Shown here: piece by piece, positions 38,816-49,974 of the stretch
Position numbering within the stretch: position 1 is the stretch's first letter
How the letters are laid out: every line of letters begins with the position of its first letter
DNA from: Mycobacterium paraseoulense
GTDB taxonomy: Bacteria; Actinomycetota; Actinomycetes; Mycobacteriales; Mycobacteriaceae
Assembly (NCBI RefSeq): GCF_010731655.1
Contig: NZ_AP022619.1
Location: forward strand, 2,356,001-2,420,000
Length of the DNA stretch: 64,000 nt
Direction: 5' to 3'
Made by a program: the position numbers and the translations under genes
Notes under the pieces: model-generated
The model's input: the letters and a program-made list of their open reading frames with translations, nothing else
The model's database searches: none
Told to the model about the DNA's origin: nothing

Positions 38816-40088
38816 CCAGCATGTCGGCGACTTGGCGCGCCGACGCCGACCGGGGCAGCACGCGCTCGTCGGGAAAGCCCCACTTCACTCCGAGGAAGGG
38901 AACCCCCAGCAACAGCAGGAACGCCACGACGCTCAGGCCGACCGGCAGCGCGTGGCGCAAGACGAACCTGGTCGACCGGTACCAGAACTGCTCCTCGAGC
39001 GGCCTGTGCGCGTGATCGCGGAACGACCGCTGCCCGTGCAGGATGCGATGCAGCAGCGGACGGGCGTCCAGCGCGTCCAGCCGGGGTCCCAGCAGCGCGA
39101 TCGCCGCGGGGGTGACCACGACCGCCGCCACCGCCACGAGGACCGCGGTGGCCACGATGGTGTAGGCCGACGATTTCAGGAAGTACATCGGGAACACCGC
39201 CATCACGGCCATCGACAGTCCGACGGTGGTCGCCGAGAACAGCACGGTCCGGCCGGCGGTCGCCATGGTCCGCACCAGCGCCCGCTCCCGGTCGCCGGTG
39301 CGGGCCAGCTCCTCGCGGTAGCGGCTGATGATCAGCAGGTTGTAGTCGATCGCCAGGGCAAGCCCCATCGCGATGCTCAGGTCCAGCGCGTACGTCGACA
39401 CGTCGGTCGCGAAACTGATCAGCCGCAACACCGACATCGTGCACACGATGGCGAGCGTGCCGAGCACGATCGGCAGCGCCGCCGCCACCACACCACCCAG
39501 CACCCAGACCAGCACCGCGAAGCTCAGCGGGATCGCGATGGACTCCATCACCAGCAGGTCGCGTTCGTTCTGGTCGTTGATCTGGGCATAGGCCACCGCC
39601 ATGCCCCCGGCGCGCACGGTCACACCGTCGCGGTCATGCACCAGTTCGTCGGTGAGCTGGCTCGCGTATTTCTGGGCGTCGTTCTCCCCACCCTTCAGGC
39701 CGGCCACGATCATCCCGGATTTCCGGTCTTTGCTGAGCAGCTGGGCGGCGGCCTGCGGCGGTGACGTCCACGCCGACGACACATTCAACACCCACGGCGA
39801 CGTTTTCAGGCGGTTAGCGATGTCGGTGCCGACCCGGCGCGCCTGGCCACTTTGGGCACCTGCCGGGGCGCTTACCACGATCAGCATTTGCTGATCGGTT
39901 TGGTTGAACTTGTCGCGAAGCACGGTGGTCGCCCGCGCGGACTCCGAGGTCGGGTCCTGAAAGCCGCCGCCCGACAGGCTGTTGATCACTGGCAGCCCGA
40001 AGACCGCCGCCCCGACCAGGACCAGGACGGCGATCGCGATGATGCGTCGCGGCGCGGCGATGGCAAGTCGGGTAAGTGCTTGCAGCAT
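38815..40088 (-). pseudogene. 3'-truncated MMPL (MmpL13-like) transporter
   Basis: Starts at ATG 40088 (AAGGGAC upstream) with MLQALTRLAIAAPRRIIAIA. RND/MMPL features: ALDLSIAMGLALAIDYNLL with the proton-relay Asp-Tyr, SATTVGLSMAVMAVFPMY, and a second helix group from about residue 350. It breaks off near residue 424 at SARQVADM, where a typical family member continues with a large periplasmic loop and six more helices. The following codons come from the DMT remnant. The deletion has therefore removed roughly the back 40% of the gene. Confidence 0.75.
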
Positions 40089-40278
40089 CGTTGTCCCTTC
40101 ATCGCTAGACCCCCGCTGTGCCCTATACCCGCGCCAGCTCGCCTGACCCACATCCACACGGCAGCCGGCGACGTTTGGCAATCCACCACCCGGGTACCGG
40201 ACGAAGGGGGCACCATCAGTGGGCCATTCGCAGTGCGGGGCTCCGGTTTGGCTGGGCGATAAGCGGATTGGATGAGCG

Positions 40279-41517
40279 ATGAACTCGACGGACAACGCCA
40301 TCAACATGCGGCATCCAACCGAGGTCGAATTGCAGGCGGTTTACCAGAATCAGGCTCGAACGTTCGGGGACCCGACTGACCCGCCCAGCGTGGAAGCGTG
40401 GAAACGTCGCGTCAAGGTCGACGACATCCTGGTCGCCGAGGACGTCTCCTACCCGCAACGGCCCTTTATGGTGGGAACCTCGATCATCTATCCCACCCAG
40501 CTGACCGTGCCGGACAGCGAAAGCCTGCGAGCCGCCTGGCTGACGATGATCGCCGTCGCATCAACGCATCAGGGCAAAGGCGTATGGGGACAGCTGAGCG
40601 CCCAGGGGCTGGGAATTCTCATCGAGCGGGGTTACCCCATCGTCGTCGGTGTACCGACCCAGACCGCGATGTACGACGGCTTTGGCGCGGGCGTGGCGAG
40701 TTACACGCGGAGTTACTCCATTGACCGCCGCTTTGCAAAGCTAAAAGCCGCGCCGGGCGACATCCGAGCGCGCGAGATCAACGCCGCGGAGGCGAAGTCT
40801 TACTTGCCCGAGCTCTACGAACGTTGGTGCGCCGCAACGCCGGGAGCCGTAACACGCAGCGACGCTTGGTGGGCCGACCACCTCGAGGACCGGCCGGCGC
40901 AGCGGGGCAACGGAACTGCGTTGCACTACACGATCCATCCGGACGGCTACCTGACGTACCGCGTGGTCGGTGGGTCCACTCACGGTTACCGGCCACCGTT
41001 GGGCACCGTGGTTGTCGACGACTTCTGCCCCATTACGGGCGAGGCGCACACCGAGTTACTGCAGACGTTATTGGTCCTGGAGATGTTCGACACCGTAGAG
41101 ATCGACGTGCCGGTCGACGATCCGCTGCCGCTCAAACTCACCGATCTGCGGGCCGCCGAAACCACCGGCGTCAGCGACTTTCTCTGGGTGCGGATCAACG
41201 ACGTGCCCGAGGTGCTCGGCGCCCGCGCATACGCCGCGGACGCCGAGATCGCACTCGACGTCACCGACCCGCTTGGTCTCGCCGGCGGACGGTTTTTGCT
41301 GCAGGCCCGCGACGGTGCAGGCAAGTGCACGCCGCAGGACGGGCCCGCCGATGTCGAGATCGGGCTGGCCGACTTGGCCACGATCTACATGGGCGCGCAC
41401 AGCGCATCCGAACTCCGCCGAGCGGGCCGGATAACAGAACAGCGGCCGGGTGCGCTTCACGAATTGGATGCCGCTTTCAAGACCGAGCGGGCTCCGTACT
41501 GCGGGACGCTGTTCTGA
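40279..41517 (+). CDS. Eis-like GNAT acetyltransferase
   Basis: 412 residues with the three-domain Eis layout: two GNAT-like domains and a sterol-carrier-like C-terminal domain. The acetyl-CoA loop is VASTHQGKGVWGQL, the Tyr used as general acid in Eis appears in MYDGFGAG near residue 131, and the chain ends in a Phe (CGTLF), whose carboxylate is the general base in Eis. The start is ATG at 40279; the next Met (MRHPTEVE) is also plausible. M. tuberculosis Eis (Rv2416c) is only a distant relative, so this is a paralogue whose amine substrate is unknown. Confidence 0.85.
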   Translation: MNSTDNAINMRHPTEVELQAVYQNQARTFGDPTDPPSVEAWKRRVKVDDILVAEDVSYPQRPFMVGTSIIYPTQLTVPDSESLRAAWLTMIAVASTHQGKGVWGQLSAQGLGILIERGYPIVVGVPTQTAMYDGFGAGVASYTRSYSIDRRFAKLKAAPGDIRAREINAAEAKSYLPELYERWCAATPGAVTRSDAWWADHLEDRPAQRGNGTALHYTIHPDGYLTYRVVGGSTHGYRPPLGTVVVDDFCPITGEAHTELLQTLLVLEMFDTVEIDVPVDDPLPLKLTDLRAAETTGVSDFLWVRINDVPEVLGARAYAADAEIALDVTDPLGLAGGRFLLQARDGAGKCTPQDGPADVEIGLADLATIYMGAHSASELRRAGRITEQRPGALHELDAAFKTERAPYCGTLF

Positions 41518-41685
41518 GTGCTCTGCGCTGCAGGCCGATCCGTGACCGCCGAGTCTGAAGCGCCCGCCGACCGGCCGGGTGTCCCTCCCCACCGGGGCCG
41601 GTGCAGCTATCCTGGAAGGAATCCGGGATTTCACACCGCGGCAGCACGCCTGTTATTGTCGCGTACGCGGTCTCGGCCGTCGCAA

Positions 41686-41758
<73 letters not shown>

Positions 41759-41766
41759 CACCCTGT

Positions 41767-41804
41767 AAACCGATGGTCAGGAAGTTTTCTGACCATCGGT
41801 TTTT
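41767..41804 (+). terminator. Intrinsic terminator of tRNA-Lys
   Basis: A perfect 14-bp inverted repeat, AAACCGATGGTCAG and CTGACCATCGGTTT, around an 8-base loop (GAAGTTTT), followed by TT. Such terminators are uncommon in mycobacteria. Confidence 0.88.
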
Positions 41805-42531
41805 CCCATACCGGGCACTGTTCGGTGAAGATTCCTCACGATCGGCGAGAGCAATAGCGCATCGACGTGGAGTTCTCGCCGCCTCGAACGGGCTTTCGAT
41901 CCCGGCGCCGGTCGTACATCCGCGGACCTTACCCCGGCGAACGCCGGTACTGGCAGACGCAGGCCAAGCGGTCCGACCACTTCCAGGCGAACATCACCCG
42001 AGCGTTCTTGGTGAAATTCCCTTTCTGGCGTGTGCGAACGCAACCGAACCCTCGCGGTCATCTCTTGACCGGTCGCTACCCCGAACGCCCGATGTGCACA
42101 TCCGACTTGCGAACTGCGTCTGCGCATTTCGCGCTAGCCCATTCATCGCCGCCGCGCTCGGAAATCGGGATGAGTTCAGCGTCAAGCGAATTCAATCTGA
42201 CGGCATCCCCATGCATCGTCGCCAATCGGGATTTTGCGGGTCCCCGTCATACACGCTCGCGCAGTTTCGCGGCGGGTTGCCTGTGGTGGTCGGATCGGGG
42301 CCGGCTTCTTATTCGCTTCGGCACCCGCCGGCCGCCGTGGCGACTCGCTGACGCGGCTGGATGAGCTGGATGAGTGCAAGCAGCAACTCCAGACCGCCGT
42401 CGACGTCTGGCGAAACAGCGATGAGGCGATGGGGCGACGGGAAGCGACAGTGGACTGCGTTGAAGGACGAAGAAGCGTCGTTTCTCGAGCAACTCGGCGA
42501 TGAGACCGTCTCGGCTGCCGGCGACCGGCTG
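41805..42531. other. Gene-poor stretch after tRNA-Lys
   Basis: About 730 bases with several open frames on both strands, none with convincing homology, start signal or codon bias. One frame (about 42234-42503, +) contains a plausible helix (LDELDECKQQLQTAVDVW) and could be the remains of a small gene. Otherwise nothing is visible. Confidence 0.5.
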
Positions 42532-44464
<1,933 letters not shown>

Positions 44465-44857
44465 AGATAACTGTGAAAACGATCAAAGTCGGATGGGGGT
44501 TGCCGCCTTCATCGAACCGGACGGCCGGGACCGAAACCCAAGCTGGACAGGAGATTTGCGGCGCTTAGCTGCATCTGAACAATGGCGTTTGCCACTGCGC
44601 GAGCCGGATTTCATTGCTGGCGAACGACCGCGCCATCGCGATCAGCTTGCCCGGGCTGAAAATTCGAGGCGTTGATGCTGAGACGCCCGATGACGGAGGC
44701 GGTGAACCGAGGCCAACGGCCGGGCAACAGGAAACCGGGAAATTGTTGACGTCGTATCCTCACGCGGTAGCTGTTTTTCCAGGTACTTTTTGCTGGCACC
44801 GGTTGGCGCAACGGCCCACCGGCGCCCATTGAAACAAGCTGCGTCGAAGGAGCTGCC
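44465..44857. other. Intergenic region before the DUF3556 gene
   Basis: 393 bases with no supported gene; the only sizeable frames are short and lack start signals. It presumably holds promoters for the GTG gene at 44464 (minus) and the DUF3556 gene at 44858 (plus). No palindrome or repeat stands out. Confidence 0.5.
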
Positions 44858-46600
44858 ATGGGGTTCATCCAGCCGAATCTGCCCGTCGTCGACGTTGCCG
44901 AATGGAGCAAGCAGAGCCGCGCCGAGCGGATCGTGCCGATGGTGCGCCACATCGCCGAGAACGGGTTCGGCACGCCGCTTGTGATGCACGTGATGTACGG
45001 CGTGAAGATCGCTCTGTACATCCTCGGCGGCTGGGTGTTCGGCTGGTGCACGACCGGCATCGGCAGCTTCACGGGCGTCGCCGCGTGGTGGTCGGAACCG
45101 ATCGTGTTCGAAAAGGCCGTGCTCTACACGATGCTGTTCGAAGTCGTCGGCCTGGGCTGCTGCTTCGGGCCACTGGCCGGCCGGTACTTCCCGCCGATGG
45201 GCTCGATCCTGTACTGGTTGCGGCCGGGCACCATCCGGTTGCCACCATGGTCCGATCGGGTGCCGCTGACCCGGGGTAGCGTCCGCAGCCCGATCGACGC
45301 GGCGCTCTACGCCGCGCTGCTGGTGTTGCTCGCGATCGCGCTGGTCTCGGACGGAGCCGGCCCAATTCCCGCCCTGCACACCGAGATTGGTGTGCTGGCG
45401 CCCTGGCACACCGTCGCGATCCTGGCGGTGCTGGCCGTCGTCGGCCTGCGCGACAAGGTGATCTTCCTGGCCGCTCGCGGCGAGGTCTACGCGCCGTTGG
45501 CGCTGGTCTTCCTGTTCGCCGGGGCGGACTGCATCATCGGGGCCAAGGTGGTCTTCATGGTGATCTGGCTGGGGGCGGCCACCTCGAAACTCAACAGGCA
45601 CTTTCCGTTCGTGATCTCGACAATGTTGGCGAACAACCCGTTCATCCCGTCCGGGCCGCTCAAACGGTCGATGTTCAAGCGTTATCCCGACGACCTGCGC
45701 CCCAGCGCGCTGGCGGGTTTCATCGCCCACTTCTCCACCGCCGTGGAAGGCCTGGTGCCGCTGGCGCTGCTGTTCTCCCACGGCGGCTGGCCAACGGCAA
45801 TCGCCGCGTTCGTGATGATCGTCTTCCACCTGAACATCCTGCTGGCCTTCCCGATGGGGGTGCCCCTGGAGTGGAACGTGTTCATGATCTTCGGGGTCTT
45901 GTCGCTGTTCGTCGCGCATGCCCGCCTCGGATTGTCCGATCTGGCCAACCCGTTGCCGGTCGTAATCCTGTTCGCGGTCATCGCCGGGATCGTCGTCGTC
46001 GGAAACCTCTACCCGCGCAAGGTGTCCTTCCTGCCGGGCATGCGGTACTACGCGGGCAACTGGGACACCACGGTGTGGTGCGTCAAGCCCTCGGTCGACG
46101 AGAAGTTCCGCACCGGCTCCCGCGCGCTCGGTCCGATGCAACACCTGCAGCTCGAGCGCCTCTACGGCTCCAAAGAGGCGACCCTGGTCCCCCTTCACCT
46201 CGCGATGGCGTTCCGCGGGATGAACACCCACGGCCGCGCGCTGTTCACCCTGGTGCACCGCGCGCTGGCCGGCTACGACGAGGACGACTACAACCTGTGC
46301 GAAGGCGAGGTCCTGTGCTCGATGGTGCTCGGGTGGAACTTCGGCGACGGGCACATGCACAACGAATCCCTCATCGAGGCGCTACAGCAGCGCTGCGATT
46401 TTCAGCCCGGCGACGTGCGGGTGGTCATTCTGGACGCCCAGCCGATCCACATCCAGCGCCAGGAGTACCGGCTCGTCGACGCCGCGACCGGCGAATTCGA
46501 GCGCGGCTATGTCGACGTCGACGACATGGTCACGTCGCAGCCCTGGGCCGACGACATTCCGGTGCACGTCCAGAGCGGCACGGGCGCCGGCATGACGTGA
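44858..46600 (+). CDS. DUF3556 membrane protein
   Basis: 580 residues from ATG with AAGGAG at the right distance. About eight to ten hydrophobic segments fill residues 40-380 (IALYILGGWVFGWCTTGIG, AIAAFVMIVFHLNILLAF); a soluble C-terminal domain of about 200 residues follows (RKVSFLPGMRYYAGNWDTTV, GWNFGDGHMHNESLIEALQQ). It has the length and features of the mycobacterial DUF3556 family, which has no known activity. The His/Asp-rich GDGHMHNE segment in the C-domain could bind metal. Confidence 0.85.
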   Translation: MGFIQPNLPVVDVAEWSKQSRAERIVPMVRHIAENGFGTPLVMHVMYGVKIALYILGGWVFGWCTTGIGSFTGVAAWWSEPIVFEKAVLYTMLFEVVGLGCCFGPLAGRYFPPMGSILYWLRPGTIRLPPWSDRVPLTRGSVRSPIDAALYAALLVLLAIALVSDGAGPIPALHTEIGVLAPWHTVAILAVLAVVGLRDKVIFLAARGEVYAPLALVFLFAGADCIIGAKVVFMVIWLGAATSKLNRHFPFVISTMLANNPFIPSGPLKRSMFKRYPDDLRPSALAGFIAHFSTAVEGLVPLALLFSHGGWPTAIAAFVMIVFHLNILLAFPMGVPLEWNVFMIFGVLSLFVAHARLGLSDLANPLPVVILFAVIAGIVVVGNLYPRKVSFLPGMRYYAGNWDTTVWCVKPSVDEKFRTGSRALGPMQHLQLERLYGSKEATLVPLHLAMAFRGMNTHGRALFTLVHRALAGYDEDDYNLCEGEVLCSMVLGWNFGDGHMHNESLIEALQQRCDFQPGDVRVVILDAQPIHIQRQEYRLVDAATGEFERGYVDVDDMVTSQPWADDIPVHVQSGTGAGMT

Positions 46601-46604
46601 CGCG

Positions 46605-46832
46605 TCAGCGGTTGCGCACCCGGTGCACCACCACAACGACCACGAGGACGCCGACGCCGGCCAGGGTCACCGTCACCGCGGGCTTCTTGACGAAGTCCAC
46701 CACCTTCGCCTTGAGGTCGTCGGCCAGGCGGCGCGGGTTGGCGCGCACGGCGAGCGAGTCGACGGTGGCCGCCAGCTGGTCACGGGCGACATCGATATCC
46801 CGCTTGATCGCCTCGGGGTCCCGGTCCGCCAC
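46605..46832 (-). CDS. DUF3618 small membrane protein
   Basis: 75 residues from GTG, matching Rv2520c. A helical N-terminal half (ADRDPEAIKRDIDVARDQLA, with conserved ATVDSLAVRANPRR) is followed by a C-terminal membrane helix (TVTLAGVGVLVVVVVVHRV). DUF3618 proteins are tail-anchored and their function is unknown. The stop is a few bases from the convergent DUF3556 stop. Confidence 0.87.
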   Translation of the reverse strand: MADRDPEAIKRDIDVARDQLAATVDSLAVRANPRRLADDLKAKVVDFVKKPAVTVTLAGVGVLVVVVVVHRVRNR

Positions 46833-46928
46833 GTGTCTGTCCTCCCAGTCGGCCTCATACACCTGACGCACTACCCTAGATCAGCTGGCGATAACCCCAA
46901 CGCTCCGGTGAACAGAAAGGGGCCCGAA

Positions 46929-47420
46929 TTGGCCGAGACCACGCGGCTTGCGCCGGGCGACACAGCGCCCTCCTTCCGCCTGCCCGACGCCGAAGGCAAC
47001 ACGGTGTCGCTGGCCGATTACCAGGGGCGTCGCGTCATCGTGTACTTCTACCCGGCGGCGTCCACACCGGGCTGCACCAAACAGGCCTGCGATTTCCGCG
47101 ACAACCTGCACGAACTCGGCGAGGCCGGCCTCGACGTCATCGGCATCTCCCCCGACAAGCCGGAGAAGCTGGCCAAGTTCCGCGACGCCGAAAAGCTGAC
47201 GTTCCCCCTGCTGTCGGATCCCGACCGCAAGGTCCTGACGGCCTGGGGCGCCTACGGCGAGAAGCAGATGTACGGCAAGACCGTGCGGGGCGTGATCCGC
47301 TCGACCTTTGTGGTCGACGAAAAGGGCAAGATCGCCCTCGCGCAGTACAACGTCAAGGCTGCACATACGACAACAAAGATTCAGCAAATCATTGCCCAGC
47401 TAGGAACATCTGCCGAGTGA
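46929..47420 (+). CDS. bcp: Bcp peroxiredoxin with a replaced C-terminus
   Basis: 163 residues from a TTG codon with AAAGGGG ahead, matching Rv2521 in its first 140 residues. The peroxidatic Cys is C49 and resolving Cys C54 in STPGCTKQACDF. It reduces peroxides with thioredoxin. The expected end (ATGHVAKLRRDLS-type) is missing here. After AQYNVKA the sequence runs on with AHTTTKIQQIIAQLGTSAE. The native 3' end is found about 714 bases further on (48044-48116), after a cupin gene. Replacement of the last dozen residues probably leaves the enzyme active, since the catalytic core is intact. Confidence 0.88.
   Translation: MAETTRLAPGDTAPSFRLPDAEGNTVSLADYQGRRVIVYFYPAASTPGCTKQACDFRDNLHELGEAGLDVIGISPDKPEKLAKFRDAEKLTFPLLSDPDRKVLTAWGAYGEKQMYGKTVRGVIRSTFVVDEKGKIALAQYNVKAAHTTTKIQQIIAQLGTSAE
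47330..47359. repeat. 30-bp bcp segment, left copy
   Basis: Identical in 29 of 30 positions to 48044-48073 (difference at 47337/48051). Contains CGCGCAGTACAACGTCAAGG. The left copy lies in the chimeric bcp. Confidence 0.92.
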
Positions 47421-47560
47421 ATCCACGGGCTAAGGGGAGCGTTTCCACCACTGCCGTGCCGACCCGCAAGCGCGTTATTCTGACCATTCGACATTGAAGT
47501 CACCCAACTGACCCTCCGGAGGAAGTTGGTGCTCCCGCCGATGACGAAGAGGGATGACTC

Positions 47561-48028
47561 ATGAGTATGGCGTACCTGGCGCAACCGGAGCAGCAGCAGC
47601 AACTGGAATGGCTCGACGGCGGCACACTGGCAATCTTGCTCGACGGCGCGGCCACAGCTGGCCAGTTGATGATCGGGCGCTTCGATGTGAGCGAAGGCGA
47701 AGCTCCGCCGTACCACAAACATACGCGGGAAGACGAAGTGTTCATGTTGATAAAAGGAACCGCGTTGGTCTGGGTAGACGACCAGGAGACGGAGTTGTCG
47801 GAAGGCGGGATTGTGTTCTTGCCCAAGAACATTCCACACGCCTATCGCATCACGTCGAAGACAGCAGATCTACTGATGATCAACACACCGGCAGGAATTG
47901 AAGGAATGTTCCGCTACTCCGGCCGGGACAAGGCGATGCCACGTCCGGAAGGTTTTGAAATTTCGCCCTCGCGTTTGGTTGAGGGAGCGGATAAGTTCGG
48001 ACAGGTCATTCTTGGCCCCCCGCGCTGA
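47561..48028 (+). CDS. Cupin-domain protein, probably acquired
   Basis: 155 residues. Cupin motif 1 (YHKHTREDEVFMLIKGTAL) supplies the metal-binding His pair and Glu; motif 2 ends LPKNIPHAYRI with the last His. It is a single-domain metal-dependent cupin of unknown substrate. Codons such as ATA, AAA and GGA (in MLIKGT) and low G+C differ from its neighbours. It lies between the two copies of a 30-bp bcp segment, with GAGGG just before the ATG. These points indicate acquisition from another organism. Confidence 0.85.
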   Translation: MSMAYLAQPEQQQQLEWLDGGTLAILLDGAATAGQLMIGRFDVSEGEAPPYHKHTREDEVFMLIKGTALVWVDDQETELSEGGIVFLPKNIPHAYRITSKTADLLMINTPAGIEGMFRYSGRDKAMPRPEGFEISPSRLVEGADKFGQVILGPPR

Positions 48029-48043
48029 CCGTACACTCACGGC

Positions 48044-48073
48044 GATCGCCGTCGCGCAGTACAACGTCAAGGC
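48044..48073. repeat. 30-bp bcp segment, right copy
   Basis: Second copy of the bcp 3' segment (29/30 with 47330-47359), continuing into the native bcp end. The two copies are 714 bp apart and flank the cupin gene. Confidence 0.92.
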
Positions 48074-48116
48074 CACCGGGCACGTCGCCAAGCTGCGCCG
48101 CGACCTGTCGATATAG
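48044..48116 (+). pseudogene. Displaced native 3' end of bcp
   Basis: The frame encodes AIAVAQYNVKATGHVAKLRR and stops at 48114-48116 (TAG), matching the C-terminus of mycobacterial Bcp. It has no start codon or ribosome-binding site of its own, so it is a remnant cut off from its gene by the insertion. Confidence 0.9.
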
Positions 48117-48123
48117 GCCAACG

Positions 48124-49449
48124 TCAGGCCAGATTGGCCAGCAGCAGCGCCTCGGCGACAGCGGCACGTTCCAGCACACCCAGGTGCAGGCTCTCGTTGA
48201 CGCTGTGCGCCTGGGTCCCTGGGTCCTCGACACCGGTCACCAGAATCTTTGCCTGCGGGAACGCGGCGGCGAACTCGGCGATGAACGGGATGGAGCCGCC
48301 CATGCCCATGTCGATCGGCTCGGTACCCCAGGCCTGGCGGAACGCCGCCCGCGCGGCGTCGTACACCGGGCCGCTGGCGTCGATGGCGTAGGGCTCGCCG
48401 ATGTCGCCGCGCGTGACGGTCACCTGCGCGCCCCACGGTGCATGCTCTCGAAGATGCGACGTCAACGCCTCCAGGTGTGCCTCGGCGTCGCCGCCGGGCG
48501 CGACCCGCATGCTGATCTTGGCGCGAGCCCGCGGGATCAGTGTGTTCGACGCTTTCTCGATAGGCGTGGTGTCGACGCCGATCACGGTGATCGCGGGTTT
48601 GGCCCACAGCCGCTGCGGCGCCGAACCCGAACCGATTTCGGACACCCCGTCCAGCAGCCCGGAGTCGGCACGCACCCGCTCGGGCGGGTAATCCACAGCG
48701 GCGGCAGTGCTTTCGTGGAGGCCGGCGACGGCCACGTTGCCGTCGTCGTCGTGCAGGCTGGCCAGTAGCCGCACCAGGACGCTCAGCGCGTCGGGCACCA
48801 CGCCACCCCAGATTCCGGAGTGCAGCCCGTGGTCGAGCGTGGCGACCTCGACCACGCAGTCGACCAGGCCCCGCAGCGAAACCGTCAGCGCCGGAACGTC
48901 GGTGCTCCAGTTATCCGAGTCGGCGATGACGATCACGTCGGCCGCGAGTGCGTCGCGATGGGCTGCCAGCAGTCGGCCCAGTGACGGCGAGCCGGACTCC
49001 TCCTCGCCCTCGACGAAGACCGTCACGCCCACCGGCGGTTGGCCGCCGTGCGCCCTGAACGCCGCCAAATGCGTTGCGATGCCGGCCTTGTCGTCGGCGC
49101 TGCCGCGTCCGTAGAGTCGCCCACCACGTTCGGTGGGTTCGAAGGGCGGCGACGCCCACTGGCCGACATCGCCCTCGGGCTGCACGTCGTGGTGGGCGTA
49201 CAGCAGCACGGTCGGCGCGCCCGGGGGCGCGGGATGGTGCGCGATGACCGCCGGGGCGCCGCCCTCGCTGACGATCCGCACGTCGCCGAAACCGGCCTGC
49301 GCCAACAGGTCCGCTACCGCCCGTGCGCTGCGGTGCACCTCGTCGCGCCGGCCTGGGTCGGCCCACACCGATTCGATGCGCACCAAGTCCTCCAGGTCGC
49401 GGCGCACCGACGGCAGCACGTCGCGGACGCGCTCCACAAGATCACTCAT
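48124..49449 (-). CDS. M20-family metallopeptidase (dipeptidase)
   Basis: 441 residues from ATG 49449, matching Rv2522c. Zinc ligands and base: LLYAHHDVQPEGD (first His, Asp) and VEGEEESGSPS (Glu pair), with the dimerisation-domain block ATLDHGLHSGIWGG and final ligand His in PGTQAHSVNE. It is a cytoplasmic dipeptidase or amidohydrolase. Its start lies 101 bases after acpS; the 3' end adjoins the displaced bcp fragment. Confidence 0.9.
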   Translation of the reverse strand: MSDLVERVRDVLPSVRRDLEDLVRIESVWADPGRRDEVHRSARAVADLLAQAGFGDVRIVSEGGAPAVIAHHPAPPGAPTVLLYAHHDVQPEGDVGQWASPPFEPTERGGRLYGRGSADDKAGIATHLAAFRAHGGQPPVGVTVFVEGEEESGSPSLGRLLAAHRDALAADVIVIADSDNWSTDVPALTVSLRGLVDCVVEVATLDHGLHSGIWGGVVPDALSVLVRLLASLHDDDGNVAVAGLHESTAAAVDYPPERVRADSGLLDGVSEIGSGSAPQRLWAKPAITVIGVDTTPIEKASNTLIPRARAKISMRVAPGGDAEAHLEALTSHLREHAPWGAQVTVTRGDIGEPYAIDASGPVYDAARAAFRQAWGTEPIDMGMGGSIPFIAEFAAAFPQAKILVTGVEDPGTQAHSVNESLHLGVLERAAVAEALLLANLA

Positions 49450-49550
49450 GATCTCGAGGCTAGTCGGCGGGAAGTAGGCGGTCCCGGCGAGCGGGCGCAG
49501 AATGCCACCGCCTGCCGGCGTGTCGTGTACAGACACGCACGCTCGCGCCG

Positions 49551-49943
49551 TCAGGTCGTTTCCAGGATCGCGACGGCGGCCGCGGTGTCCCCTTCGTGCG
49601 TCAGCGACACGTGAATCGTGACGTCGGCCAGGTGTTTGGCGATGTCGCCGCTCAGCCGGACCCGGGGCCGCCCCCACATGTCGGTGACCACCTCGATGTC
49701 GCGGTGGATGTCCTCCGGCAGCACGGGCCGCTGGGCGAACCGGGACCCCGACCAGGCCTTGATCACCGCCTCCTTGGCCGCCCACCGGGCCGCCAGGTGG
49801 CGCGCCGCCGACGAACTCTTGTCCGAGGCGTCGCGGCGCTCGCCCGGTGTGAACGTCTCGGAGAAGACGGTTCCCGGCTGGTCGACCTGCTCGGCGAAAT
49901 CAGGGATGGAGACGACGTCGATCCCCACACCGACAATTCCCAT
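49551..49943 (-). CDS. acpS: Holo-ACP synthase AcpS
   Basis: 130 residues from ATG 49943, matching Rv2523c in length. Mg ligands: GVGIDVVSI (Asp) and WAAKEAVIKAW (Glu). It transfers the phosphopantetheine arm from CoA to the ACP domain of FAS-I and the other type-I and type-II carriers. It follows fas by 31 bases as in M. tuberculosis, where the two genes form one operon. Confidence 0.94.
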   Translation of the reverse strand: MGIVGVGIDVVSIPDFAEQVDQPGTVFSETFTPGERRDASDKSSSAARHLAARWAAKEAVIKAWSGSRFAQRPVLPEDIHRDIEVVTDMWGRPRVRLSGDIAKHLADVTIHVSLTHEGDTAAAVAILETT

Positions 49944-49974
49944 GGGTCGCCAGGCTAACGGACGGTCGAAGAGG

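Noticed and set aside
38736..40088. A functional 450-residue MMPL protein
   Set aside because: The family normally has about 700 residues and twelve helices; the frame here ends in sequence that belongs to a DMT permease.
47330..48073. The cupin insertion as a simple insertion sequence
   Set aside because: It has no transposase or terminal inverted repeats, and its direct repeat is 30 bp of coding sequence, longer than a usual target duplication.
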